Shown here piece after piece: positions 45,484-55,112 of a stretch of 64,000 nt of DNA. The position numbers and the translations under genes are program-made. The notes under the pieces are model-generated. The model was given only the letters and a program-made list of their open reading frames with translations, ran no database searches and was not told the DNA's origin. This stretch comes from Bacteroides fragilis NCTC 9343 (GTDB lineage Bacteria > Bacteroidota > Bacteroidia > Bacteroidales > Bacteroidaceae). Positions within the stretch are counted from its first letter, which is position 1, and each line of letters starts with the position of its first letter. The DNA lies in contig NC_003228.3 in NCBI RefSeq assembly GCF_000025985.1, forward strand, positions 2,604,001 to 2,668,000. Direction: 5' to 3'.

Positions 45484-47655
45484 ATGAAAAAATTAATGGT
45501 AATTCTGATAACCGGCCTTTTATATATGTCGTGTACCGACAGTATGGAAGTGTCCGGAGATGCAGATAGAAATAATACAGAGGATGTATCGGTAAGGTTA
45601 GTGATAACCATACCGGCCTCCACTACATATGCCCGGACGCGAGGAACATTTGCGACGACCGATCATGAGTCTAAAATCAGTGAGATTCAAGTGTTAGTGT
45701 TTGAAGAAGGTAAATATAAGTACCGTGTACCCGGCATATCCATCAACAACACTTCATCCGCTGCTTCTTTTAAAGCTTTATTAAAATCAAGCAGTTCGCC
45801 TTTAAAATTACTCATATTGGCCAATGCTACCGATGCGGTAATAGCCAATGAGCCTTCGGTGGATGATAGCGAAGATTTGGTGAAAAAGAACATCAATCTC
45901 CGGTTCAACAATATCACTTCCGATTTTCCAATGTATGGGGAGTATGAATTGCCCGGAGGATTAGAAGCAACGGTTATAAATAATATTACCGGAATAAAGA
46001 TGTTACGTTCCATTGCCCGGGTAGACGTGAAAGCTACGGAAGTGGCAAACTTTAAGCTGTCAGGGGTGAAAGCATATCGTGCCAATGACCACTTACAGAT
46101 AATACCCGATGAAACTGGAGTCGTCAGGGTTACGCTTCCGAGCGTACCTGCCGGAAGTTCCGGAAATGTAAACAGTATCCTGTATCCTGTACCTACTGAG
46201 AACCTGAATGAATTTTCAGCCCAACTTTATTTGCCTGAAGCCGATTCACCAACTCCGGACAACCGGGTAAGTCAGGCAACCTGTATTGTTGTAGAGGGTT
46301 ATTATGAAGGGAGTGATCAACCGGGTTACTACCGTATGGATTTTGATCCCGATAATGTTGAAAATGCTTTCGGGAAAGTACTTCGTAATCATAAGTACAT
46401 ATTCAATATAAAGAAGGTCTCAGGTCCGGGGTGGGGTAGTCCGGACGAAGCGGCGAATAATCGTTCCGCCCATATCGTAGCCGAAGTACAGGCTTGGGAT
46501 GATTACACCATTGATATGAATTTTGATGGAGAACATCATTTTGGAGTGTCGACCCGGGAAATTGTTCTCAAGAACAAAGCAGGTTCCGCAGGCATTATCA
46601 ACGTAAGTACCGATCTTCCAGACTATACCTTACAATGGGCCGATGCCGCAGGAACTCCCACAGGAACCGGAAGTCAGTCATTGGCAAATGAATACTTTAC
46701 TGTAACAAAAGCTCAAAATGGAAGTCAGTTAGTGATTACGGCTCTGCAGAGTAATTCGACGAATGATACTAGCCGAATTCAAAATTTTGTCATCACAGCC
46801 CACCGTTGGCGTATTCTGGTGAATATTCAGCAAAAATATGATGTGGCCGCTTATCAGACAATTCATCTTCTAACGTTCAATGCCGGGTTGGGATATCTGG
46901 GAACGAACATTATTGGTTCCGGCAGTGCCGAAGCGCGTGCAACCGGTCTTCGAGGTATATTGAATAATCAAAATAATTTCGGTCCGACCGGAACTGTTGA
47001 ATGTGGAGGTTATAATCTGATAGGTGTAAATGCCAACTATAATAACTTAACCGATGCTCTTTTTGCCTCTTTTGATGTTGTCTATGTCCATTATATGGGC
47101 AATCTGTTGTTCGGTACCTCGGATGCACAAAAAGCTCATAACTGGGTGAAATCGAAAAAGAATCGTGTATTGATTGTTTCTTATGATGCTCTGGATGTCA
47201 GCCAGAATTTATTAAAAGAGATATTGGGCGGGAATAACGGCATTTCTTTTTTAACGAGTAATACCGGTCCCTATCCTTTGGCAACTCCAGAGAATGGTAA
47301 CAGCTACTTTAGCACTACCGGTCCTTTTACCAGTGCCCCATATACTCCTATCAATACCGACTTCTCTTTACGCAATTATGATGCTTATCATGGCGAAATA
47401 CAGCTCAACACGGAAGCATCCAAAGGCATTACTCCTATATTGATGGGACCTGCGGGAGGTATTGTTTTAGGCATTGATTATTCAAGGAGAATCGTTTATT
47501 GGGGTGATACGGATATAGGTAGTTCGGCGTCCAGTTCGACGTCAACTACCGATAACCGTATAAACAATAATTCCGGGACCATTAATAATAATGCGTCCAA
47601 ACTCATAGCTAATGTTTTTGCCTGGATAGTAGAAACTGTACTATATGGAGAGTAA
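45484..47655 (+). CDS. Fimbrillin-like lipoprotein with extra C-terminal domain, possible tip subunit
   Basis: A 723-residue lipoprotein (signal ending LLYMSCTDS). Residues 35-340 resemble a FimA/Mfa-type pilin (RLVITIPAST, ISEIQVLVFEEGKY, WDDYTIDMNFDGE). Residues about 340-450 are beta-rich. From about 455 a new domain begins (TIHLLTFNAGLGYLG) with FDVVYVHYMGNLLF, NRVLIVSYDAL, RRIVYWGDTDIG and ANVFAWIVETV, which alternates strands and helices like a Rossmann/GATase-type fold. Such large subunits often sit at fimbrial tips. A Ser/Thr/Asn-rich linker occurs near 680-700. Function inferred. Confidence 0.68.
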   Translation: MKKLMVILITGLLYMSCTDSMEVSGDADRNNTEDVSVRLVITIPASTTYARTRGTFATTDHESKISEIQVLVFEEGKYKYRVPGISINNTSSAASFKALLKSSSSPLKLLILANATDAVIANEPSVDDSEDLVKKNINLRFNNITSDFPMYGEYELPGGLEATVINNITGIKMLRSIARVDVKATEVANFKLSGVKAYRANDHLQIIPDETGVVRVTLPSVPAGSSGNVNSILYPVPTENLNEFSAQLYLPEADSPTPDNRVSQATCIVVEGYYEGSDQPGYYRMDFDPDNVENAFGKVLRNHKYIFNIKKVSGPGWGSPDEAANNRSAHIVAEVQAWDDYTIDMNFDGEHHFGVSTREIVLKNKAGSAGIINVSTDLPDYTLQWADAAGTPTGTGSQSLANEYFTVTKAQNGSQLVITALQSNSTNDTSRIQNFVITAHRWRILVNIQQKYDVAAYQTIHLLTFNAGLGYLGTNIIGSGSAEARATGLRGILNNQNNFGPTGTVECGGYNLIGVNANYNNLTDALFASFDVVYVHYMGNLLFGTSDAQKAHNWVKSKKNRVLIVSYDALDVSQNLLKEILGGNNGISFLTSNTGPYPLATPENGNSYFSTTGPFTSAPYTPINTDFSLRNYDAYHGEIQLNTEASKGITPILMGPAGGIVLGIDYSRRIVYWGDTDIGSSASSSTSTTDNRINNNSGTINNNASKLIANVFAWIVETVLYGE

Positions 47656-47658
47656 CTA

Positions 47659-48609
47659 TTACTCTCCGAGTTTAGCAAGCAGATCGTATGAAGGTGCGAA
47701 AAACAGGGTTCCTGTTATCGGAGTGCTGAAGTCCAGTAAACGGTCGGTGTTTCCCACAGGGTCACCGATAAACATATTCTCCAACATTTTGTGGGTGGTG
47801 CTGAAGGTACTTGCATAGCCGATAAAATATGTTCCGTATTCTCCTTTCGAAGTATTGGCAAACGGCATATTGGCACGTACTATTTTCAAGTCGTCTCCAA
47901 TATTAGTGACAGCGTTGTGTGCATTTTGCGGCTTTTCCTCGTCCGACAATTCCACATCATTGTATTTATGACGGCCGATTACCTTTTCCTGGGCTTCGAC
48001 CGGAAGTGAATTCCATGTAGTCATGTCGTGAATGTATTTTTGTACGAAGACGTAACTGCCACCGATAAAGTCCGGGTCCTCGTCACCTATCACCGCAAAA
48101 TGATAGGGATTCTCATCTACTGCCGGATTTTCGGTACCGTCCACAAAACCGATGATTGCTTTTCCATCCATATACCTGAATCCATGAGTTTCATCGATTG
48201 AATCTACAACCCCTTTCAGCTTTTCGTCGATAATGGAGGCAAACTCAAAGCAGAGTCCCATCTGTTTTGCCCGGATGTGTAGAAGAATATCACCGGGGGT
48301 TGAAACCGCAATATATTTAGCTCCTTTAATTGTTTCAAAAGTCTTTAATTCCTTAGGATTGCCCTGCTCTGGAAAAAGTTGTTTCCAAGCATCAGCTCCG
48401 AATCCGATCGTACAACTGAATTGCATTTCGGGAAATCGGTTACGCATACTGCGTATCAGTGCGGAAAAGTTAGCACATAGATCTTTTACTTGTTTTATAG
48501 TGTTATCCGATTGTTTCAGCCCGTAGACAATGAAGATAGCGTTTTCGCCTTGTTTTCCAGTTACATCTTGTGGAATATTTCCACCGAATAATTCTTGATG
48601 TGAATTCAT
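47659..48609 (-). CDS. DyP-type haem peroxidase
   Basis: A 316-residue dye-decolorising peroxidase. Visible are the GxxDG motif in GFVDGTENP (distal Asp), a likely proximal haem His in QNAHNAV, and the catalytic Arg in IVRANMPF. There is no signal peptide, so it should be cytoplasmic. It stands alone and converges with the fimbrial tip-like gene, separated by only 3 bases. Roles in peroxide removal or haem handling are possible; the sequence does not choose. Confidence 0.9.
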   Translation of the reverse strand: MNSHQELFGGNIPQDVTGKQGENAIFIVYGLKQSDNTIKQVKDLCANFSALIRSMRNRFPEMQFSCTIGFGADAWKQLFPEQGNPKELKTFETIKGAKYIAVSTPGDILLHIRAKQMGLCFEFASIIDEKLKGVVDSIDETHGFRYMDGKAIIGFVDGTENPAVDENPYHFAVIGDEDPDFIGGSYVFVQKYIHDMTTWNSLPVEAQEKVIGRHKYNDVELSDEEKPQNAHNAVTNIGDDLKIVRANMPFANTSKGEYGTYFIGYASTFSTTHKMLENMFIGDPVGNTDRLLDFSTPITGTLFFAPSYDLLAKLGE

Positions 48610-48742
48610 AATTTCTTATATTTTTTTAAGTTGTTGTTTATGGTAGTCGGTCAGATTTGATTTTATCATTCCGTTTATTGTCTTCTTTATACATTATATA
48701 ACTTAAAAAACATAAGATAAGTTCACTCGGAGATTTGTTTTT

Positions 48743-48795
48743 GTTCACCACAGGATACACTGGCAAATTTGCTTTGTGTAAACTCTGTGGTGAAC
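48743..48795. repeat. Palindrome, dispersed intergenic element (copy 2)
   Basis: gttcaccacag (48743-48753) and ctgtggtgaac (48785-48795) form a perfect 11-bp stem. A TACAC/GTGTA pair continues inside. The ends match those of the element at 8938-9019. It lies downstream of the SusD gene. Confidence 0.65.
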
Positions 48796-48829
48796 TTATC
48801 ATATTACGTTTTTTATACGTTTAGCGGTA

Positions 48830-50914
48830 TCATTCAAGCGCTTTGCCTGTGCCGGCAGGCCAATATGGATTTTGATACATCATAGATGTATTGATATCCT
48901 CCGGATTGGTGGCCGACAATTGCAAGTCCTGTAAGCCGAGTGGTTCCAGATAATAAGCTTTTTTCCAGGTATATCCGTCATAAAGCTGATTATTGGTTTG
49001 TGTCCTACGCAATGGCCGTACGTATTTCCCGTCCGATTTTGGCGACATGTTGGCAGACGTGCTGCCATCAGCTACCACCGCGGATTTTTCATTGCCGTCT
49101 TTATCTACGGTTGTGTAAAGTTTATAGGCTTCATCCCAAAAGTTAATGCCCTCCACAATATATGGCTCCGTAAATAGCCGGTCCCAAGAGCGCCATCTTT
49201 TCAGGTCATCCCAGCGCATGCCTTCGGCAATAAATTCGCAGCGACGTTCGCGACGTATGTTGTAAAGTGTAGCGTCCACCATCCGGTCTCCTGAGTAAAC
49301 TCCCAGATCGTCTTCGCGCCCCAGATCCGTGCGGGCGATTGTCTTCTGATAGTCTTCATCGACACCGGCACGTCTGCGTATGGCTTTCCAATATTCCTGT
49401 GCCTTGCTGTCCAGCGTACCATTCTTCTCATAACAAGCCTCTATGTAGTTAAGATATGCTTCGGAAGCACGGAAAATAGGACAGGCATTGGTCCCCAGCA
49501 GTTCGTCCGACTTACTTTGTTCGTCATCATACGGATAGAACTTACGGGAACGATAACCGGTGATATCACGTGTCTGTTCCTGATCACTGATTACAGTAGA
49601 TTTTACCCAAGGTACCGGTACCGGAGTTGTCACAGTGTTTCCCGCCTGATCCTTATTGTAATTTTTCACTGTATCCGCTCTTTCATCTGTCATCCAGGCA
49701 TCTTTTTCTCCCCATACAAACAATTGCAAGCGCTCGTCGCGGTCTTTCTTTTCGTCAGACACCGTTCTGTCATCAATAGTACTATTACTTGCATAAATAG
49801 GCAGACCGTCTTTCATCAGGAATGTTTTGATCAACGAACGTGTCAGTCCGGTACGATCTCCGTTTTTAAGGCGGGCCCCCACACAATGCGACACGGTAAG
49901 TGACAGGTTATACTGTTTCCACAACAGTACTTCTTCCACATTCGAAAGATCCGGTTGACTGAACATTTCAAAATAAGGATTCCATCCATAAAGTGTATTG
50001 TATGGAGGATTCATTACATGCGAGTTCTCTGCCAATTGAACATGGTCTGCAACAGCTACCGCTGCCTGCATTGCCTCGGTCAGGAAGAAGTTTATTTCGC
50101 CAGCAATATCGAATGTTTTTCCACTGTTATAACTCATGGCGGCTCCGGGCCATGTGGGATCGCCGGGTACGCGTCCCGTTCCCTGATGATATTTTTCAAA
50201 AGTTGCTTCAAACAGTGCAACTCTTGATTTCAGCACTAATGCAGCCTGTTTGTTGATGCGTTGGTTATTCTGAAAACCACGTTCCTTCAGTCGACTGACA
50301 GCTTCGTCAAGATCTTTTAGGATGAAACGTGCCACTTCATTGCGCGGGGCACGCTGACTTTTTTTGATCAGTGTTTCCGAATCATCCGGCAATACTTCGG
50401 TAATGATGGGATAATCACCGAAACGTACCAATGCGTTATAATATGCCAACGCACGGAAAAAATAGGCTTCTCCGATGTATTGCTTTAACAGTTCTGCATC
50501 TCCGGGGATTGTACCTTCTTTTTCTTTAGGTAATACTTTCTCAAAAAGATAATTCCATACCCGAATACGATTCAGAGGTTCCTGAATATTCTTCCCTTCG
50601 GGTACTTGCTTATTTCCCGCAAAATAATCCAGGTTTCCGTCATCACTCAATAAATTGTCAGTGTTCGCATCATTTCGTACCACTCCGGAGTTCCATGCTC
50701 TTTGGTGATACATTTTAGTCGTATTTGAGTTTTCAAGGTAGTCATCGTAATAATTGATAACATAGCTTCCCACTTGATCTACAGTGTTGAAGTAATCTTC
50801 CGGAGTGATGTCACTGATGGGCGAACGATCCAGAAAATCATTACACGAAGTCAGTGCCAATCCGCCCATTCCGATTAATGAGCAGAAATAAATATGTTTC
50901 AGTTTTATTTTCAT
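48830..50914 (-). CDS. SusD/RagB-family nutrient-binding lipoprotein
   Basis: A 694-residue surface lipoprotein read from ATG 50914. Lipobox is LALTSCNDF, followed by the family start FLDRSPISDITPEDYFNT. TPR-like helices include EAYFFRALAYYNALVRFGDYP, and RRERRCEFIAEGMRWDDLKRWR is the conserved C-terminal block. It caps the SusC channel encoded 16 bases upstream and binds the ligand. At 694 residues it is longer than the usual 500-600. No glycosidase, sulfatase or anti-sigma gene is nearby. Confidence 0.93.
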   Translation of the reverse strand: MKIKLKHIYFCSLIGMGGLALTSCNDFLDRSPISDITPEDYFNTVDQVGSYVINYYDDYLENSNTTKMYHQRAWNSGVVRNDANTDNLLSDDGNLDYFAGNKQVPEGKNIQEPLNRIRVWNYLFEKVLPKEKEGTIPGDAELLKQYIGEAYFFRALAYYNALVRFGDYPIITEVLPDDSETLIKKSQRAPRNEVARFILKDLDEAVSRLKERGFQNNQRINKQAALVLKSRVALFEATFEKYHQGTGRVPGDPTWPGAAMSYNSGKTFDIAGEINFFLTEAMQAAVAVADHVQLAENSHVMNPPYNTLYGWNPYFEMFSQPDLSNVEEVLLWKQYNLSLTVSHCVGARLKNGDRTGLTRSLIKTFLMKDGLPIYASNSTIDDRTVSDEKKDRDERLQLFVWGEKDAWMTDERADTVKNYNKDQAGNTVTTPVPVPWVKSTVISDQEQTRDITGYRSRKFYPYDDEQSKSDELLGTNACPIFRASEAYLNYIEACYEKNGTLDSKAQEYWKAIRRRAGVDEDYQKTIARTDLGREDDLGVYSGDRMVDATLYNIRRERRCEFIAEGMRWDDLKRWRSWDRLFTEPYIVEGINFWDEAYKLYTTVDKDGNEKSAVVADGSTSANMSPKSDGKYVRPLRRTQTNNQLYDGYTWKKAYYLEPLGLQDLQLSATNPEDINTSMMYQNPYWPAGTGKALE

Positions 50915-50930
50915 AATTTGTCTGGTAAAA

Positions 50931-53900
50931 TTAGAAGTTAACATTTAAGCCGATAGAAATCGTTCTTTGCAAGGGATAGAGCTTACCGTCTCCCCAGTCG
51001 CTACCCAATAATTCCGGATCAAATACTCCGCTGATTCCCGAAAAGGTAACCAGATTGTCTCCGGACACATAAACACGCACCGATTCCATTGCCGCTTTTC
51101 GAGTCCATGTTTTAGGCAGAGTATAACCTATCTGAGCATTCTTCAGGCGGCAATATGCAGCATTCTGAAGATATCCGCTTTGTACTTTCTGGTTTTTATC
51201 CGTATTAAAATAGGGTTTGGGGTAATAAGCATTGGTGTTTGCACCGAGTGGATCGCCTTCAGGACGCCAATAATCCATATGTTCTTTGAATGCAGTCGAT
51301 TGCCACAATCCTCCATTGGCCCCCCAGAAGTATGGCCCGTCCAACCAATAATCCCTTTTCATTACCCCTTGCAGGAACACCGAAAAGTCGAATCCTTTCC
51401 ATGCCCCGGTCAACGTCAAACCGAAATTATATCTTGGGGTGTTGTTACCGATTATTGTCAGGTCACCATGATCTTCCAAAGTATTCGAACCATTGTTGAC
51501 ACCTTCTTTTCCATCAAGATTGGCATACATAACGTCACCGGCTCCCCAGTTCGTCCCCCAGTTTGGGGTACCTCCATTGGCCAAGTGTGCATTCATTTCT
51601 TCCTGGGTTTGTGCAATACCGACCGTTTTGTATCCCCAGATGTCACCCAATATTTGTCCATTATAGTATACATCCGAAGAGAGTGAGTTCGTAGGATTCG
51701 GATATCTCAATATTTTACGCTTCCCGTCAGATAAAACAAATCGTGCACTATAATCAAATTCACTGATGCGATCTCTCCATGAAAGTTCCAACTCCCAACC
51801 GTATGACTTCATATCACAGTTGTTCACTTGGGGAGGTAGGGCCCCTAACACGGGAGGTAATATAGGAGCCGGACCGATCATATCGTATGTATAACGGTTA
51901 TAATAGCCGACCGATCCTGTCAGACGGTTATCGAGTAAACCGAAATCCAAACCAATGTCCCATGATTCAATGGTTTCCCAGGTCATCAGTGAATTGACGA
52001 TACCCGGAAGTTGGGCAGTGTTTTGCTTTTTACTGTCGATCAACCATCCCGAATTGGCAGATCCCGTAATCATATTCTGGTAAAACGGATACCAGGCATT
52101 GGCCTTATCCGTGTTGTTGTTACCAAGCTGCCCCCAAGAACCTCTTAACTTCAAAGTGCCGATAACACCGGCCAATGGACGGAAGAAGTCTTCGCGTGCA
52201 ATATTCCATCCGGCGGAGAATGACGGAAACAACCCCCAGCGCTTATCGCCAACAAATCGTGAAGAACCGTCATAACGCAGATTGGCTTCTAACATATACC
52301 GTTCTTTATAGTTGTAGTTCACACGCCCGAAGAAACCGGCAATTGCTCTTTCACGTGCCCATGCATTTGCTTTCTGATTGTCCTGTGTCAATCCTAAAGA
52401 AGGGACATTCGAGCTGATCAGGTCGGTTCCAAACCCGGTCATTCCGCTTGGCCGGAAGAGTTCGGCATTGAAACCGCCCATCACTTTAAAATAATGATTA
52501 CCGATTGTTTTTGCATAGTCACTATAAATGTTTCCGGAGAAATAATCTTCATCTTCACGTTCGTCCTGAACCTCCGAATACCCTGCTGCTCCACCGTTCC
52601 ATGACAATAAATAAGGTTTATTGTTTACGTCATATCCATAGATCGGTAATACAGCCCAGTGTTGTTTTCGCGTATACGTACGCATGCTTCCTTCTACTAC
52701 GATTCGCCAGTCTTTAACGGGCTCGAAGATGGCTTGCAGCTGATTGGTATACCAATTTCTTTGACTGGTTTGTACGCCTCCCTCTTCCAATTGGATGATT
52801 TCCATGTTGGGCATATAATGGCCGTTTGGATCCATTGGAGCGCAAGTGGGCCAGCGACGGGCAATGTTATGAAAAAACGCACCTGTCATGTAGGTGGGAC
52901 GGTCATAATCCTCACGGGTCCATTTGCTTGTATAGTTCAATGTGACCCATTCCGCAGGTTTTGCCGAAATTTTGGCGTTCATCGTATAGCGGTTGAAGTT
53001 ATCTTCGCCATGCCTGATAAGGCCGTTCTGATTCAGGAAGCTGCCACTGATCATATAGGTCAGTTTCTCAGTTCCTCCACTGATACTCAGGTTGTGTTCC
53101 GTAGAAGGCGTCCAGCTCTTATAGAACTCTTTGAACCAGTCTGTATTGGCAAAAGATCCTGCATAGCTTTTCCATTTGCCGTCCGGTCCGGCCTCCACTC
53201 CATAATATTCGGGAGTAGAAGGGTCGGTAAATTTTCCGTTTTGGAAGTCCAGGATATTTTGCAATGCTTTTTCATCAAAGGTAGGAGATTCTCCACCATT
53301 GGTCGAAGCCCGGTTAAAGTATTGTGCAAAAGTGTAAGAATCCACCATATCGGGCAACTGAATAGCATCTGAGAAACGCACATTACCCGAATAGTTTACA
53401 CGGGTTTTACCACTCTTGCCACTCTTCGTAGTAATCAGGATGACTCCGAATGCCGCACGTGCACCATAGATTGATGAAGAGGCTGCGTCTTTCAGTACAG
53501 ATACCGATTCAATATCGTTTGGGTTAACAGTGTTCATGTCTCCTTCGATTCCGTCGATCAATACCAGCGGACTGCTACTCGATCCGTCACTTATCGTACC
53601 CGCTCCACGGATATTCACGTTTAGTTTGCCATCCAACGTGCCACCGCTACTTCCTACAGACATATTTAGTCCGGGAATAACCCCTTGTAATGCTTGTGAC
53701 ACATTTTGTACGGGACGTGATTCCAGAACGTCTGCATTGACCATGCTTACAGATCCGGTAACGTTTACTTTCTTTTGTGAGCCGTAACCCACTACTACCA
53801 CTTCGTCCAATTGTTTTGAATCTTCCTGCATAGTGATATGGAGTTCCTTTCCGGTCACTTCCATGATAATGGTTTTATAACCGATAAATGAAAACTCAAG

Positions 53901-54200
53901 GAGAGCTTTTGGGGGAGTGTCAATTGAGAATTTTCCATCCAGGTCAGTGATGGTTCCGGTATTGGTGCCCTGCACTTTTACGGAAACTCCAATAAGAGGC
54001 TCACCCGTGTTGTCGATGATAACACCGGTGGTCTTCACTGTTTGCTGTTGTATACTTGCAGTCTCTTGTGTTTTGTAAGTATCGGCTTTTGCTTGTACGG
54101 GCAGCACGCAGCACAGTAATAAAGTTGCGGCTGCTGTTTTCAGGCAGTGTTTTTCCCATACTCTTGTAAACCTTAAGGATAGGTTACTTTTTTTCGTCAT
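50931..54200 (-). CDS. SusC/RagA-family TonB-linked outer-membrane transporter
   Basis: A 1089-residue transporter. The signal peptide (about 20-40, LLLCCVLPVQAKA) is followed by a carboxypeptidase-like domain (TTGVIIDNTGEPLIGVSVKV), the TonB-box-like DEVVVVGYGSQKK, a plug domain with PLVLIDGIEGD, VSVLKDAASSSIYGARAAFGVILI, and a 22-strand barrel ending RTISIGLNVNF. Paired with SusD downstream. With no degradative enzymes beside it, the substrate may be a small glycan, peptide or other nutrient. Confidence 0.95.
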   Translation of the reverse strand: MTKKSNLSLRFTRVWEKHCLKTAAATLLLCCVLPVQAKADTYKTQETASIQQQTVKTTGVIIDNTGEPLIGVSVKVQGTNTGTITDLDGKFSIDTPPKALLEFSFIGYKTIIMEVTGKELHITMQEDSKQLDEVVVVGYGSQKKVNVTGSVSMVNADVLESRPVQNVSQALQGVIPGLNMSVGSSGGTLDGKLNVNIRGAGTISDGSSSSPLVLIDGIEGDMNTVNPNDIESVSVLKDAASSSIYGARAAFGVILITTKSGKSGKTRVNYSGNVRFSDAIQLPDMVDSYTFAQYFNRASTNGGESPTFDEKALQNILDFQNGKFTDPSTPEYYGVEAGPDGKWKSYAGSFANTDWFKEFYKSWTPSTEHNLSISGGTEKLTYMISGSFLNQNGLIRHGEDNFNRYTMNAKISAKPAEWVTLNYTSKWTREDYDRPTYMTGAFFHNIARRWPTCAPMDPNGHYMPNMEIIQLEEGGVQTSQRNWYTNQLQAIFEPVKDWRIVVEGSMRTYTRKQHWAVLPIYGYDVNNKPYLLSWNGGAAGYSEVQDEREDEDYFSGNIYSDYAKTIGNHYFKVMGGFNAELFRPSGMTGFGTDLISSNVPSLGLTQDNQKANAWARERAIAGFFGRVNYNYKERYMLEANLRYDGSSRFVGDKRWGLFPSFSAGWNIAREDFFRPLAGVIGTLKLRGSWGQLGNNNTDKANAWYPFYQNMITGSANSGWLIDSKKQNTAQLPGIVNSLMTWETIESWDIGLDFGLLDNRLTGSVGYYNRYTYDMIGPAPILPPVLGALPPQVNNCDMKSYGWELELSWRDRISEFDYSARFVLSDGKRKILRYPNPTNSLSSDVYYNGQILGDIWGYKTVGIAQTQEEMNAHLANGGTPNWGTNWGAGDVMYANLDGKEGVNNGSNTLEDHGDLTIIGNNTPRYNFGLTLTGAWKGFDFSVFLQGVMKRDYWLDGPYFWGANGGLWQSTAFKEHMDYWRPEGDPLGANTNAYYPKPYFNTDKNQKVQSGYLQNAAYCRLKNAQIGYTLPKTWTRKAAMESVRVYVSGDNLVTFSGISGVFDPELLGSDWGDGKLYPLQRTISIGLNVNF

Positions 54201-54440
54201 AAATAAAATAGGTTTGAGTTAAACATGTTTTTCAGTTTTCTACTTCTTTTACTACTCCATTCTTGCTTCCGAATCGGAGTCTAGTTAGTTTTTACTTCTT
54301 CTACTTTTTCATAATTTTTCTTTTAGGTGATACAATTATTGGGTTTCTCTGAAAAGAAACTAATGGATGAAATAGACAAAGATTATGCCAGCTGTGAAAG
54401 AATCGTATGAGCCGCTAATGAAGTATAATTTGGGGATAAG

Positions 54441-54482
54441 CATGTGGAATTTGCCACATGTTTGTGGAATAATTCCACAAAC
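54441..54482. promoter_or_regulatory. Double palindrome upstream of the PepSY-like gene
   Basis: catgtgg (54441-54447) pairs with ccacatg (54454-54460), and gtttgtggaat (54460-54470) pairs perfectly with attccacaaac (54472-54482). TGTGGAAT occurs at 54443 and 54463, 20 bases apart. This looks like two adjacent operator sites in the 336-base gap between SusC and the divergent gene. The rest of that gap shows nothing I can name. Confidence 0.6.
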
Positions 54483-54536
54483 AAAATACTCCTCTTATTG
54501 TTACTTATCAAACTTGAAATTAAAAAGAACCTCATT

Positions 54537-55025
54537 ATGAAAAAGCTTAAATTTAATTTGTTGACAGGATTGCTGTTGCTGATTTCCGTCTCTGTTTTTG
54601 CAGCCGGCTTTCCACCTCCCGATAAAGTACAGGAGACCTTTCAGAAAATGTATCCCAAAGTTACTACAGTTGATTGGCAACGAAAGGGAGACTATCACAT
54701 TGCCGATATCAGGGTGGACGGACGGGAATTAAACGTCTGGTTTAGTGATAAGGGCAAATGGTTGATGACGGAGGTAGATGTCGAAACTCTGGAGGCTGTT
54801 CCTGCCGCTGTGGCAAAGGCCTTTATGCAAAGTACGATGGCATCTATGCAGCTGGAAGATGTAAGAATCATCACTTTCCCTAAGCAGCCGGCGGTAATTG
54901 TGATAGAAGTGGAAGAGTATAATACAGACACTGAGTTTCAGTTGTTTTATGCTCCGGACGGCAAACTGTTGCAGACCCTTAACGTGAGCGATACCGGAGG
55001 AGAGATTTACCCGGGATTGTTTTAG
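54537..55025 (+). CDS. PepSY-like exported protein
   Basis: A 162-residue protein from ATG 54537; the frame is open upstream to 54444 but the signal peptide (MKKLKFNLLTGLLLLISVSVFA) starts here. The mature part has two similar halves, PDKVQETFQKMYPKVTTVDWQ with ELNVWFSDKGKWL, and VPAAVAKAF with EFQLFYAPDGKLL. These are PepSY-like folds common in Bacteroides periplasmic proteins that may bind or inhibit other proteins. Role unknown. Single gene with the double palindrome about 55 bases upstream. Confidence 0.78.
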   Translation: MKKLKFNLLTGLLLLISVSVFAAGFPPPDKVQETFQKMYPKVTTVDWQRKGDYHIADIRVDGRELNVWFSDKGKWLMTEVDVETLEAVPAAVAKAFMQSTMASMQLEDVRIITFPKQPAVIVIEVEEYNTDTEFQLFYAPDGKLLQTLNVSDTGGEIYPGLF

Positions 55026-55112
55026 GCAAAGTTTGTGGAGATGATGTCGGGTATTATGCCTCTGTCGATTTTTAGATATGATCCGTAACAATATCGGTTA
55101 ATCAGTCATGAA

